From positions 186,001 to 250,000 of the forward strand of contig NZ_BNBE01000002.1 of assembly GCF_014654895.1 (NCBI RefSeq): a DNA stretch of 64,000 nt. Reading direction: 5' to 3'. Shown one piece after another: positions 1 through 10,018 of the stretch. The stretch's first letter is position 1; every line of letters starts with the position of its first letter. Under the pieces are notes generated by a model. The model was not told the origin of the DNA, made no database searches, and worked only from the letters and a program-made list of their open reading frames with translations. The position numbers and the translations under genes are program-made. The DNA comes from Streptomyces filamentosus. GTDB taxonomy: Bacteria; Actinomycetota; Actinomycetes; Streptomycetales; Streptomycetaceae.

Positions 1-101
1 GGGCAACCCTCGCGACGGCATGGGTGCCTAAAAACTTCTAACGGAATGACTTTCTGGGGGTCGGCTGGCCGGCGTGGGGTGTTGTTGGGCAGCATGGGGC
101 G

Positions 102-500
102 ATGGACTTCGATCAGCCGTTGCCTCGCGAGGTGAAGGTCATCGATTCGGCCTCGTTGTTCGGGCTGGAGGAGCGTGCGTGTGCCCTCAACCTGAACCAG
201 CGGTTGGACCCGGCGTGGGTGCAAGCGAATGCGGCGCCCGACGGAACCCACTACCTGTGGCCGGCCCTGTGGAACAGCCTGTCCCACCGCCCGGACGTTC
301 CGCGCCAGCTGCGGTGTGAGCTCTTGATCAGTCTGCGTGCGGGAGACCGCGTGGTGAGCCTGTTGGACGTGCTTCCCGACGACTTCGCCCCGCTGCCGAG
401 AGTGACCTCGCGCGAAGAAGGCATGCAGGTCAGCCAGCTGCTTGACTGTGCCCCTTCGGTCAGAGAATGGCTACTGCGTGAGGGCTCGGACCTGCTGTGA
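102..500 (+). CDS. hypothetical protein
   Basis: A 132-residue soluble acidic protein with no signal peptide or membrane segment; I do not recognise the family. The ATG at 102 gives an uninterrupted frame with normal high-GC codon use. Its 3' end overlaps the decayed IS5-type transposase on the other strand (471-1316), so the C terminus may have been truncated or replaced by that insertion. Confidence 0.45.
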   Translation: MDFDQPLPREVKVIDSASLFGLEERACALNLNQRLDPAWVQANAAPDGTHYLWPALWNSLSHRPDVPRQLRCELLISLRAGDRVVSLLDVLPDDFAPLPRVTSREEGMQVSQLLDCAPSVREWLLREGSDLL

Positions 501-1316
501 CAGGCGTCGCCAGGAGATGAGTGCGCATCCGAGCGTGAGAAAGGCTTCGTGGATGTTGTCGCAGATCTCCCAGCGGATCCGCAGGCGACGGAACCAGTGC
601 AGGTGGGCGAGCGCGCGCTCCACGAACCAGCGTTGAGTACCGAGCCCGGAGCCGTGTTCGGTGCCCCGGCGGGCGATCAGCGGTTTCACACCGAAGCCCC
701 ATACGAGCCATCGGTACTTGTCGTGAACGTAGCCGCGATCACCGAGCACCGCGTCCGGTCGGCGCCGGGACCTGCCGCACTTGCCCCGCATGGGCGGCGC
801 AGCCTGGAGCAGTGGGATTCAGCTGGGTGACGTCGTTGCGGTTGCCGCCGGTCAGGGTGACGGCGAGCGGGATGCCGGCGGCATCTGTGATCAGGTGATG
901 CTTGCTGCACACCCTGCCCCGGCCGACAGGGCTTCGTCCCGTCTTGGCTCCCCCTTTAACGCCCGGATGCGGGAGCCGCCGACCGCCGCCAGGGAGAAGT
1001 CCAGGGCGTTCGCGCTGCGGAGCCTGGCGAGGAGGAACTCGTGCAGCCGGAGCCATACGCCGGCCTCGGTCCAATCAGCCAGGCGCCGCCAGCACGTCAT
1101 GCCCGAACCGAAGCCGAGCTCCTGCGGAAGTTCCCAGGCCATCCCGGTATGCAGGGCGAACAGGATGCCGTGGAACACCAGCCGGTCCGGATGCCGCTTG
1201 CGCCCCGGATGCCGGCCCCGACGCTCAACCCTGGACAACAGAGGCTCGATCACCGCCCACAACTCGTCATCAAATTCCCACGGCTTCCGCCGAGCCACCC
1301 CACACCCCCCGGTCAA
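471..1316 (-). pseudogene. IS5-family transposase, broken by frameshifts
   Basis: The reading runs through three frames. The N-terminal part (1316 to about 955) has the DUF4096-type start and the GFGSGMTCWRRL motif. The frame changes at a C/T-rich run on the plus strand at 950-957 (AAAGGGGG on the coding strand), the usual place of programmed slippage in IS427-group IS5 elements. The middle part has the HHLITDAAGIPLAVTLTGGN motif. A second shift, explained by one extra base near 813, leads into the DRGY...VERALAHLHWFRRLR C-terminal part. The first shift may be programmed; the second is a lesion. I could not place the terminal inverted repeats. Confidence 0.8.
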
Positions 1317-1662
1317 CGCTCCCAGGGTGATCCCACCACCTCGAAGATCATTTCATTAGGGGTTCTGAGCAACGACAACAGGCACTCCCGGAAGGAGGCC
1401 GAACCCCCAGCTACCAGGCGGAATGCCTTTGCGCGCGGGTGACCGGAAGATCACCCAGCCAAGATCTCTGCTCGGCTCACAAGCTTCAAGAGGAGTGGGG
1501 ATGCGGCTTCTGGCGTGATTGGAGCAAGAAAGCCGGGCTCTGTGAAGTGGCCAAATAACGTCATGGGGGTGGTGAGACGTGACGTACTAGCCGCCTTGTT
1601 TGGCTCGCATGTCAGGGACCTGACATACTCTGTGACTTTCCATCTCGGAAGGACAAGACATC
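1317..1662. other. intergenic region after IS5 remnant
   Basis: No convincing gene. The first ~60 bases are probably the outer end of the IS5-type remnant. The rest should hold the promoter of the secreted-protein genes that follow; a GGAAGGA-type ribosome binding site (1648-1653) lies before the ATG at 1663. Confidence 0.4.
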
Positions 1663-2193
1663 ATGCACGCTACGCGAAGTGCTCTCGCACGCTTAGTCAT
1701 TCCGGCTGCCGTAGCCGTCCTCGCGACGCTCGGCGCCGTTCCCACGACCGCGGCTGCGGTATCTCAGAATGCCGCGGAGGTCTGTGAAGACATCTGTGTC
1801 GACGGGGTCCGCGCTGCAGCCCATAGCGGCTACGACCGTGTGGTGTTCGACCTGGGGGCCGGCCCTCTGCCCGCCGTCGAGGCCACCTACGGCGCATCTC
1901 CCTGGTACATGACCCCTGGAGGAGAACCGAAGGAGATACTCACCCGCGGTTCCTCGTATCTCTTCCTGAGCTTTAAGAAAACCGAAGCCGGGGACTTCTC
2001 TCAGACGAACCCTCACGTGGAGTCGTTCAACCTGCCGACGGCCAAGGCGACCCAACTCCTGTTTACTACCGGTTCCATTCTCGGGTTCTCCCCAGCGACC
2101 GACTTCGGGATCACACTTGACGGCCCCGTCTCGCGTTACAACGTCTTCACGCTGACCCAGCCCAATCGAGTCGTCGTCGACATCTACCGGTAG
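1663..2193 (+). CDS. secreted AMIN-like domain protein
   Basis: A 176-residue exported protein. A signal peptide covers about residues 1-32 and ends in an AAA-type cleavage site. The mature part has two close cysteines (C-x-x-x-C), the GYDRVVFDL segment, SSYLFLSF and a C-terminal LTQPNRVVVDIYR, the signature of the actinobacterial AMIN-like family. In cell-wall enzymes AMIN domains bind envelope polymers; this copy has no enzymatic domain, so a binding role is inferred. It is one of four paralogues here (also 14993, 15575, 16188) and starts an apparent transcription unit with the DUF2690 gene and the interrupted giant gene. Confidence 0.85.
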   Translation: MHATRSALARLVIPAAVAVLATLGAVPTTAAAVSQNAAEVCEDICVDGVRAAAHSGYDRVVFDLGAGPLPAVEATYGASPWYMTPGGEPKEILTRGSSYLFLSFKKTEAGDFSQTNPHVESFNLPTAKATQLLFTTGSILGFSPATDFGITLDGPVSRYNVFTLTQPNRVVVDIYR

Positions 2194-2226
2194 TCCCTTT
2201 CCGTCGTATCACTCAAGGAGAGTGTT

Positions 2227-2748
2227 ATGCACAGAAGAAGATGGGGACGGGTAGGGGGCGCGCTGGCGCTTCTCTGTCTCTCCCAGACGCTCGCGGCGCC
2301 GGAGGCGTCGGCAGGCGGAACCGAAGCGGGATGCCAAGCGGAGAGTTGCCAGGGAGTGGATCCGTACGTCGCCGGGTGCGACTGGGACGCTGAGCCGATC
2401 GCGCAGCTCAACAAGGGCAACGACCTCGAGGTGCAACTGGTCTATTCGTACAGCTGCAACGCGGTCTGGGCGCGGGCCACTCTTAACCCCGCCTACACCG
2501 GGAACGAGTCGCTGTACGTGGAACTGTGGTCCACGCCGACCGGCGGCGGCGCCCAGTGGGCGCACGGGACGACCAAGTATCTGACACGCGACCTCCCGCA
2601 GGCCCACACCCTGATGGGTGACTGGCAGGGCACCAACAAAGCCTGCTGGAACAACGTGGGAGCTCGCTGGGATCCAGCGCCCCTGCACTACGAAGGAGCC
2701 GGCGGCAGCATGCCCCGGACGACCGGCGACTGTACGGCTTGGCAGTGA
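2227..2748 (+). CDS. secreted DUF2690-family protein
   Basis: A 173-residue protein with a signal peptide (about residues 1-29, arginine-rich n-region, A-S-A cleavage). The mature part contains CQGVDPYVAGCDWDA, typical of DUF2690, a small exported actinobacterial family of unknown function with conserved cysteines. A good ribosome binding site (AAGGAGAG) lies before the ATG at 2227. It sits 33 bases after the AMIN-like gene and 8 bases before the giant interrupted gene, so the three were probably co-transcribed. Confidence 0.8.
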   Translation: MHRRRWGRVGGALALLCLSQTLAAPEASAGGTEAGCQAESCQGVDPYVAGCDWDAEPIAQLNKGNDLEVQLVYSYSCNAVWARATLNPAYTGNESLYVELWSTPTGGGAQWAHGTTKYLTRDLPQAHTLMGDWQGTNKACWNNVGARWDPAPLHYEGAGGSMPRTTGDCTAWQ

Positions 2749-2756
2749 GAGGAAGC

Positions 2757-3765
2757 ATGTTGAAGCGCATATGGAAGCCACGACAGCGGCTCGCCGCACA
2801 GGTCGCAGCGACCGGCTTATTGGCGTCCTCCATGGCCCTGGTCCCGTTCACAGGCTCGACCACACCCGCCGAGGCTGCGGACGCCACCACGAATGTCCTC
2901 TTCGGGACGCCGGAGAGAGACCTCGGCAAGGACTACGAGAAATCCGACGACCTGATCGTCAGCGGTACCGGCGACTCGGACGGCTTCCACATCGTGACGG
3001 CGTCGGAGCGGGAGGGCTACGCCTTCCGGGAAGTCACCTCTCTACGGCGCAAGGACATCGACGCGGGCCCGTGGACGGGGTACGTCTGCACCACCGGCTC
3101 GGGCCGGTATGCGGCCGCCGTGTACATGCCCTCCCTGTGGACGAACAAGCCGGGGGCCGTCTACCGCGGCGCGTTCGCCGCCGTCGTACGGCTGAGTGAC
3201 GGCAAAGTCACCGAAGTCGCCCAGGGCGTGCAGCTCTCCTACTATTCGCCGGGCTGTGGCGAAGACGATCGAGTGCTGTTCTCCACCAGTTCGGCCACGG
3301 ACACCGACGCCGGAGATACGACCGTCATCGAGGCAGACGCGACGACGGGCAAGGCCGTCGCAGACCGCACCATCACCGGCCAGCTCACCCACATGCTGCC
3401 CACCCCGCAGGGGGATTACGGCATCCTCAACGGCGACCTGGTGAAGTTGACCGGCCGCGGCAAGGCCACCCGGGCACAGAAGCAGGCCGAGCTGAACGGT
3501 CCTGTCTTCGCCCTGACCTCCTCGGGCGGCGGCAACCTCGACCTCGGGCTCGTGAGCGACCAGAAGAGCGTCATCAGCCGCTGGCATCGGGGAAGGCTCT
3601 CCCCGCTGGGTTCCGGCAAGATCGGGAAGCTAAAGCTCCTCCCCCGCAAGGGGGGCTCCCTGGCGGTGGGAGACGTCGCCGGCGTGGACATCTCGCGCGC
3701 GCCCGGCCTCAAGGCCCAGCCCTTCACCGGCACGATCGCGGCCGTCTCCCGCGAAGGGCGGCTAG
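2757..3765 (+). pseudogene. giant secreted protein, 5' part, split by insertion sequences
   Basis: The first ~336 codons of a gene whose 3' part is at 7001-9094. A signal peptide covers about residues 1-39 (MLKRIWKPRQR start, AEA cleavage). The rest matches the N-terminal region of the two intact paralogues (SDGFHIVTASEREGY, GYVCTTGSGRYAAAVY, LSYYSPGCGE), probably a repeat or propeller-like domain. The frame is interrupted at CTAG 3762-3765 by an IS701-type element and now ends at 3788 with element-encoded residues. The start is chosen at ATG 2757, after GAGAGGAAGC, rather than the upstream in-frame start at 2739, which overlaps the preceding gene. Confidence 0.85.
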
Positions 3766-5176
3766 TAGTGCTTCGTTACGTTGGGTGATCTTGGCTGGTG
3801 GTGGGCATCTTCTGGTCATGAGGTTGGGGGAGGTGGAACGGCTCCGGGGTGAGATATCGGAGTTCGTTGCCGATGTGTTCGCCTCGTTGCCGCGGCGGGA
3901 TCAGCGGCGGTGGGGCGGGTGTTATCTGCGGGGCCTGATGCTGGACGGGCGGCGCAAGTCGGTCCAGCCGATGGCCGAGCGGCTGCCGGACGGGAACATG
4001 CAGGCCCTGCAGCAGTTCGTGAACCAGTCGCCGTGGGATCCGCTGCCGGTGCGGCGCCGGATCGCCGAACGGCTGAGCCGGGCGATCCGCCCGGAGGTGT
4101 GGGTGATCGACGATGTGTCGTTCCCCAAGTGCGGCACCGCTTCGGTCGGGGTGGCCCGGCAGTACTGCGGAGCGCTAGGGAAACGGGCGAACTGCCAGGT
4201 CGCGGTCAGTGTCCACGCCGCCACCGACACCGCGTCCTGCCCGCTGGACTGGCAGCTGTATCTGCCGCGGGAGTGGACGGAGGAGCCGGACCGCTGCCAC
4301 AGGGCCGGGGTGCCGGACGAAGCCATGGCCCACCAGGAGAAGTGGCGCCTGGCGCTCGGCATGCTCGACACGCTCGCCGGTTGGGAGGTGGAGGTGCCGG
4401 TGGTGGTCGCCGACGCGGGCTACGGCGTCAGCACCCCGTTCCGGACCGGTCTGGAGGAACGCGGGCTGTCCTATGTCCTCGCGCTGACCGGCAAGGAAGT
4501 CGCTCATGCCGAAGAGGCCGAGCCGCACCGGCCCGCCTACGGCGGGCTCGGACCGCCGACCCTGCCCCGCTACCGCACCCCGCCCCGAGCCGTCAGTGTT
4601 CTCGCGGAGGAAACCGGTGCGGGACAGTTCACCGAGGTCACCTGGCGGCAGGGCAGCAAAGGCCCGATGACCTCGCGGTTCGCCGTCCTGACCGTCCGGC
4701 CGGCGGGCAAGCAGTCCCTGGCCGCGGCCCAACAGGCGGGCGGCGGCCGCACCCGGTGGGACGGTGTCCTGCCCGCCCGGACCCTCCTGGTCGAGTGGCC
4801 TGACGGTCAGGACGCGCCGACGGGCTATTGGATCTCGAACTTGCCCGCCACCACCCCGGTCGCCGACCTGGTCCGCTGGGCGAAGATGCGCTGGCGGATC
4901 GAGCACGACTACCGCGAGCTCAAGCACGGCCTCGGGCTGGACCACTTCGAGGGCCGCTCCTGGCGCGGCTGGCACCACCACGTCACCCTCGTCACCGCCG
5001 CCCAGGCCTTCCTCACCCTGCGGCGGCTCGCCCCAAAAGCCCACACGCCGGCCTGACCCTCTACCAGGTCCTCGACACCCTCCAGGACCTGCTGCAGTGC
5101 TGGACCGGCACCTGCACCACCTGCGGCCAACCCCTGCCCCGCAACAGAACCAGACGAAGAACCTAACGAAGCACTA
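3766..5176. mobile_element. IS701-family insertion sequence
   Basis: The element is bounded by near-identical inverted ends (TAGTGCTTCGTTACG at the left, its complement with one change at the right) and by direct repeats CTAG at 3762-3765 and 5177-5180. CTAG fits the YTAR target known for the IS701 family. It lies inside the giant secreted-protein gene and directly abuts the next element at 5181. Confidence 0.9.
3818..5056 (+). CDS. IS701-family transposase
   Basis: A 412-residue DDE transposase. Visible landmarks are VIDDVSFPKCG, VADAGYG and the C-terminal WRIEHDYRELKHGLGLDHFEGRSWRGWHHH block that carries the catalytic Glu region. The ATG at 3818 is preferred over the start at 3785. The frame stops at 5056, but the neighbouring frame continues to 5166 with LTLYQVLDTLQDLLQCWTG, the usual C-terminal tail of this family, so a small indel near 5030-5040 has probably removed the last ~40 residues. 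Confidence 0.85.
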   Translation: MRLGEVERLRGEISEFVADVFASLPRRDQRRWGGCYLRGLMLDGRRKSVQPMAERLPDGNMQALQQFVNQSPWDPLPVRRRIAERLSRAIRPEVWVIDDVSFPKCGTASVGVARQYCGALGKRANCQVAVSVHAATDTASCPLDWQLYLPREWTEEPDRCHRAGVPDEAMAHQEKWRLALGMLDTLAGWEVEVPVVVADAGYGVSTPFRTGLEERGLSYVLALTGKEVAHAEEAEPHRPAYGGLGPPTLPRYRTPPRAVSVLAEETGAGQFTEVTWRQGSKGPMTSRFAVLTVRPAGKQSLAAAQQAGGGRTRWDGVLPARTLLVEWPDGQDAPTGYWISNLPATTPVADLVRWAKMRWRIEHDYRELKHGLGLDHFEGRSWRGWHHHVTLVTAAQAFLTLRRLAPKAHTPA

Positions 5177-5233
5177 CTAGGACTTGTCCGGGCGATCATG
5201 TGACTGGTCCGTTCTCGTATCGTTGATGTGAAC

Positions 5234-6165
5234 ATGGGGCGGGGTGATCTGAGTGATGCCGAGTGGGAACGGCTGCGGCCCTTCCTGCCGGTCAGCAATC
5301 GACGTTGCGGGCGGTGGCGGGATCATCGGCAGGTGATCGACGGGATTCTTCACCGAGTGCGGACCGGCGTGCAGTGGCGTGACCTGCCCGAACGGTTCGG
5401 ACCGTGGAAGACGGTCTATGAACGACACCGGCAGTGGTCGGCCGACGGAACCTGGGAACGCCTGCTCCAGCAGGTCCAGGCCGAGGCCGATGCAGCAGGT
5501 GAGATCGACTGGGACATCTCGGTCGACTCCACCATCGTGCGAGCGCACCAGCATGCCGCCGGCGCGCGCACCGATCCGCCACCGCCTCCCTCCTCAAAAG
5601 GGGACGTGCCGGCAGAACACCAGAACGAGACGCCGTGGCAGAGTCTCGTTGCCCGCCTGGCGGAGGTGGTGCTGGAGGTGAGGGCCTGGGCCGTTCGCGC
5701 GGCGGGTTCACGACCAAACTCCACTTGAGTGCGGATGGCCGCTGCCGTCCGCTGTCCCTGGTGGTCACACCAGGCCAGCGAGCGGACTGCACCCAGTTCA
5801 AGCCGGTGCTGGAGAAAATCCGCGTCCCCCGGCTTGGGACGGGCAGGCCCCGCAAGAAGCCGGACAGTCTCGCCGCGGACAAGGCCTACAGCAACGGACC
5901 CTGCCGCGATTACCTGCGGCGCCGCGGTATCCGGCACACCATCCCAGAGAAGACCGACAGCCAGGCCGCCCGCCAGCGCAAGGGTTCACGCGGCGGACGG
6001 CCACCGGGCTTCGACGAGGAGCGGTACAAGAAGCGCAACACCGTCGAACGGGCGATCAACCGCTTGAAGCAGTACCGAGCTATAGCTACTCGCTACGACA
6101 AGCGCGGCTACGTCTTCCTTGGCACCGTAACAGCGGCAGCCGTGGTCATCTGGCTTCGGACCTGA
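5234..6165 (+). CDS. IS5-family transposase, read by -1 frameshift
   Basis: Two overlapping frames make one transposase. The first (from ATG 5234) has DAEWERLRPFLP, WRDLPERFGPWKTVYERH and DSTIVRAHQHAAG. The second carries GRSRGGFTTKLHLSADG, VTPGQRAD, ADKAYSN and RYKKRNTVERAINRLKQYR with the last catalytic Glu. The shift can occur at AAAAGGGG (5596-5603); after it the second frame is open through to 6165. Programmed -1 frameshifting at such a run is established for IS427-group elements, so this copy may well be functional. Confidence 0.8.
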
Positions 6166-6321
6166 TGATCCGGGGCGCAGGTCGAGACCGCTCTCGGCCT
6201 GCCTCTGTCGCCCACACGGCGCCGGGCGTTCGTTCCTGTCCAGAACCTCGGCGTCGGTTGCCCCGAGCTCACTCGGACCGCAACTGTTGGCCTCTTCCCC
6301 GACCATGTCCGAACCTGTCGT

Positions 6322-6921
6322 CTAGCGCTGTTGCCTGCTCTCCAGCCAAACGCTGACTTCACGTCGGAACTCCAGGTCTTCGTCCTTCTTAGCGAGCCAC
6401 TCCAACTCCCACTCCAGCTCGCGCAGGACCCCTGGAGAGTTGGCGGGATCGCGCACCGCGTACACGGCCGCACCCGTTTCGTACGTGTCGGCCAGGAGCC
6501 AGACGCTGTTGTCCAGGGCCAGCATGGCGAAGCCGGGGTGGCCAGCGCGGATGCCGAGGAACGTCGCCGCGCCGGCCCCCATGATGTCCCACCGTTCCAG
6601 CAGGCGGACCCGGTGCCAGACGTGCATCGTGCGCCGCCGACGGTCTTCTACGGCGGTCCAGGTTCCCCTGGGCAGCATGAGGAGGAACTCGCGATTCTCG
6701 TCGATCAGGCCAGAGGAGGTGGCGAGGTCGTACCAGGCCTTGTTGAGCCGCTCCACGAATCGCGGGTCCTCGTACTCGACCAGGCAGAACCCGAAAACCC
6801 GCTCTCGTTCGTACCCCAGGACATGCGGTATCGCCGAGCCCGGAACCGCATCGGGTATCACCTCGAGCCCGGCTCGCAACAGCGGTCTGAATACCTTGCG
6901 ATACCTCTCCTGCCGGCCCAA
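6322..6921 (-). CDS. IS passenger gene, hypothetical protein
   Basis: A protein of about 199 residues inside the IS5-type element, convergent with its transposase. No in-frame ATG lies within the element ahead of the conserved part; TTG at 6921 follows AGGGGGT with good spacing and is my choice. It is soluble and charged, with a central hydrophobic stretch (GAGAATFLGIRAGHPGFAMLALDN) and an acidic tail. I do not recognise the family; some features recall small actinobacterial DUF proteins, without firm support. Position between the inverted ends makes it mobile cargo. Confidence 0.65.
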   Translation of the reverse strand: MGRQERYRKVFRPLLRAGLEVIPDAVPGSAIPHVLGYERERVFGFCLVEYEDPRFVERLNKAWYDLATSSGLIDENREFLLMLPRGTWTAVEDRRRRTMHVWHRVRLLERWDIMGAGAATFLGIRAGHPGFAMLALDNSVWLLADTYETGAAVYAVRDPANSPGVLRELEWELEWLAKKDEDLEFRREVSVWLESRQQR

Positions 6922-7000
6922 CCCGTTACCCCCTACCCCATGCCCTGTTCGGCTTGATCGTGCCGCACTCAGCCTATGGCCGAGATCGCCCGGACAAGTC

Positions 7001-9094
7001 CTAGTCGCGACCTCCGTCATCTCGGACGAACTGAAGGGCGTCACGGCTCCCCTCGGCACCCCGGAAGCGACCGCCACGCAGGATGGCCTCGCCGCCGGCC
7101 TGATCCGCATCCAGGCGACGGCCATCAGTACCGGCGCCAGGGCGGCAGTCGCGTTCGACGCTGACACCCACTCCGTCATCAAAAAGCCAGACGCACAGGC
7201 CGCGTCTCCAGCAGGCGCCCTAGCCATGGGACCAGCAGCCTATCCGGTCTCCGGTGCGGCCATGAGCGAGGCGAGGACACTTGGAGCGGGCCCGGTGCCA
7301 CGGGACGACGTGGAACCGCTCAGTTGCGGCGACCTCCTCGACCCGGAAGCGAAGTGCATCTCCGGGGGTACGAGAACGTACGACGAATCTCAGATCTTCA
7401 ACTTCGAGATTCCCTGCCTGGTGAAGCGGAACAACCCCAAGCGGCAGGCACAGCAGCCCAGCGCGAACCAGGTGGAGTGGGCTGTCGACCAAGCCGTACA
7501 CGGTGCGCTCACCCTCCAGCGCCCGGCCAACTGGCACGACACCGGCCTGCCAGCCTTCTCCCCGCAGGGACTGTTCCCGAAGCCGAATCTGACCGGCGGC
7601 GGTGACATCCCGGCACAGGTCGTCCTCGGCATCCTGGCTCAGGAGTCGAACTTCAAGCAGGCGTCCTGGCACTCGGTGAACGGAACCGCCGGCAACGTGC
7701 TCCAGGCCGACTGGTTCGGCAACGGGGCGAGCATCCACAGATACCCGAGCAGGTTGAACTCCGACTGCGGTTACGGCATCGCCCAGGTCACCTCCGGCAT
7801 GCGGGATTTCGACGGCGCGGACATGTTCGACTCCACCGAGGCCGGGGCCATCGCCACCGACTACGCAACGAACATCGCGGCCGGGATGCAAATCCTCGCT
7901 GGTAAGTGGAACCAGCTCAAGGCGCTCGGCATGGAGGCCAACGACGGCAGCCCACAGTGGATCGAAAACTGGTACCTGGCCCTGTGGGGCTACAACAGCG
8001 GCGTCTACACCAATCCGGCCGAGCCCCGGGGGCTGGGCTTCTTCAACAACCCGGCCAACGCGCAGTACCCACCTGACCGGCAGGGCTTCCTGCGGGCGAC
8101 ATTCGACGACGCCGCGCACCCCGCCAAATGGCCCTACCAGGAGAAAGTCCTCGGCTGGGCGGAGACCCCGCACAAGACGTGGAACTGGGAACCCTCATAC
8201 ATGGTTCCCGACTTCCCTGGCGCCACGGCCCTGCTGAACCTGCCGACGAACTACGGCCTGTTCTGCTCCCCCTCGGTGAACAACTGTACGCCTGGAGTGG
8301 CCAACCCCTGCCCGGCCATGAACGAGACCTGCCGCTGGGCCGGCAGCGTCGCCTGGATCACCGGCCAGAACGAAACCAACGCGTCCCGTGAACAGTTGAG
8401 GTTCCCGGTCGGCTCTCCCGAGTCGGCACTCGTCGCCAAATACCCCTCGGGGCCGTGCATGACGACGCCCGACGGCACTCCGGGCACCATCGTCATCGAC
8501 GACCTCAACGGGCGCGAGGACGTCTATGGTTGCGGGGCCTTCCCGAATAAGGATCAAGGCAAGTTCTCGCTTCAGTTCGGGGACAACCTCATCGTGAACC
8601 GCGACGACGGTACGTTCCGTGCCACCCCGTACATCGCGCAAATCGACGTTCACCAGCTCGGCGCGGGCTACAACGGCCACGTGTTCTTCACACACAACTA
8701 TCCGTCGAGCGACTACTTCCACAAGGTCACAGGGCGCTGGCAGCTCAACCCGGGCTACCTTCCGTCCGGGGATAAGCCCGGCGGCAAGCGATTCACCGTA
8801 TGGATTCACCTGCCCAACCACGGCGCCGAGGCCACCGTCCGGTACACCACCAAGCCCGGCCCCAACGTGGAGGGACTTGGCCCGGACACCTGCACCATCA
8901 GCCAGGCGAACCGGACTCAGGGCAAGAACTCCTGGTTCAAGCTGGGCTCGTGGCGCTTCTGGAAGGGCGGCGGCGTCGAGATGGACAACGTCCATCCTGA
9001 CGGCGGCACCGGGGACGCCAACGTCGCCTTCGACGCCGTGGCCTTCGTCCCCGTCACCACGCCCGACAAGGGCAACTGCAACATGGGACAGTGA
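7001..9094 (+). pseudogene. giant secreted protein, 3' part (transglycosylase-like + golvesin-like)
   Basis: The second part of the gene that begins at 2757. Joining CTAG 3762-3765 to position 7005 gives ...R-E-G-R-L-V-A-T... in frame and a protein of about 1032 residues. This part holds a lysozyme/lytic-transglycosylase-like domain (VVLGILAQESNFKQASW with the likely catalytic Glu, then CGYGIAQVTSGM and ENWYLALWGYNSG) and a golvesin-like module ending in VAFDAVAFVP. Unlike its two paralogues it stops there and has no SGNH esterase. Without the signal peptide the fragment cannot be exported, so it is counted as broken. Confidence 0.85.
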
Positions 9095-9861
9095 TGGAAA
9101 GCGCGCACTCGATGCGCCGCCAGATCGTGGCGGCAGCCGCTCTCGCGGCTGCCGCCACCCTGGTCGGCTGCACACAGCAAGAACAGACGGCCAAGCCCGA
9201 TTCTGACTCCCGGTCCGTCGGCACACCCGCGGCTCCCGCCCCGGCCCGATCCGCTCCACGGCCTTCCACAGCCTCGACGACCGCCCCTGCCACGGCGGTC
9301 ACGAAACCACCGTCGGCCGCGGACTGGCCAGACCGAGCCGTGCCAGCCGACCAGGCGCCCGAGCTAGGGGAGAGCAAGGTCATCGCTCCCGGCTACCGGG
9401 CGGATGACTTCCTGGCCGGTCTCGCCGCGCGGTGGGACATCCCTCTCGGCGAGCCACGCCTGATCGACGCACCGCGAGGTCGCAAGGTGTGGCATTTCTC
9501 CGGGGGCGTACCCCGTGACGGCGAGCGGCGGATGGCCATCGCCGGCGTTCCGACGCAGCAGGGCGACATCATCCTGTTCAGTTGCATGGTGAAGGCCGAC
9601 CAGGCGAAGGCCGGAACGTTCCTTGAAGACTGTGTAGACACGGGAATCCCAGGGTGGGACGCCAAGGGTGCGACCGCGTGGCTCAAGACGGCGAAGCAGC
9701 AGGTCGACGCCCTCTACACCAAGGAACGCCGACAGGTCGTCAGTTCCCTCTACGTATCCGCAGGTACGCACGCGTTTCTGCGGAGGTCCGGCCCGACGCC
9801 CGAATCTGTAGGGACATACGAACTGTCGGTGAGTGGCGGGGGGATCGCCGAGAGCTCTTGA
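9094..9861 (+). CDS. putative lipoprotein
   Basis: A 255-residue protein with a lipobox (ATLVGC, Cys about residue 26), so it is probably anchored to the outer face of the membrane. A Ser/Thr/Pro-rich linker follows (to about residue 75), then a globular domain with WDIPLGEP and a short conserved-looking DGERRMAIAG segment. I do not recognise the family. The ATG at 9094 overlaps the stop of the interrupted giant gene, so it belonged to the same operon. Confidence 0.75.
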   Translation: MESAHSMRRQIVAAAALAAAATLVGCTQQEQTAKPDSDSRSVGTPAAPAPARSAPRPSTASTTAPATAVTKPPSAADWPDRAVPADQAPELGESKVIAPGYRADDFLAGLAARWDIPLGEPRLIDAPRGRKVWHFSGGVPRDGERRMAIAGVPTQQGDIILFSCMVKADQAKAGTFLEDCVDTGIPGWDAKGATAWLKTAKQQVDALYTKERRQVVSSLYVSAGTHAFLRRSGPTPESVGTYELSVSGGGIAESS

Positions 9862-10018
9862 CCGCTTACCGTCCATTCCCTTGACCAGTCAGCGGGTCCC
9901 CGGTCGTCGGCTGTGTCGAGTCCACTCGGCACAGCCGACCACCAGGGATCTGCCAGTTCCCAGGCTTCCGTCTCAATGCCTCCGTACGAGTCGGCCGAAC
10001 GTGTAGGAGACTCGGGTC

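Larger units (their letters stand above)
5181..7000. mobile_element. IS5-type element with a passenger gene
   Basis: The ends are a perfect 17-bp inverted repeat (GACTTGTCCGGGCGATC at 5181-5197, complement at 6984-7000). The element is flanked by CTAG at 5177-5180 and 7001-7004. It contains a two-frame IS5-type transposase and, downstream on the other strand, an extra gene (6322-6921). At 1820 bp it is nearly twice the length usual for this IS group, and I see no internal copy of the end after the transposase. Confidence 0.85.

Noticed and set aside
6440..7000. Long frame extending the transglycosylase-like fragment upstream
   Set aside because: It is the complement of the passenger gene and of the IS end; the native upstream part is at 2757-3765.
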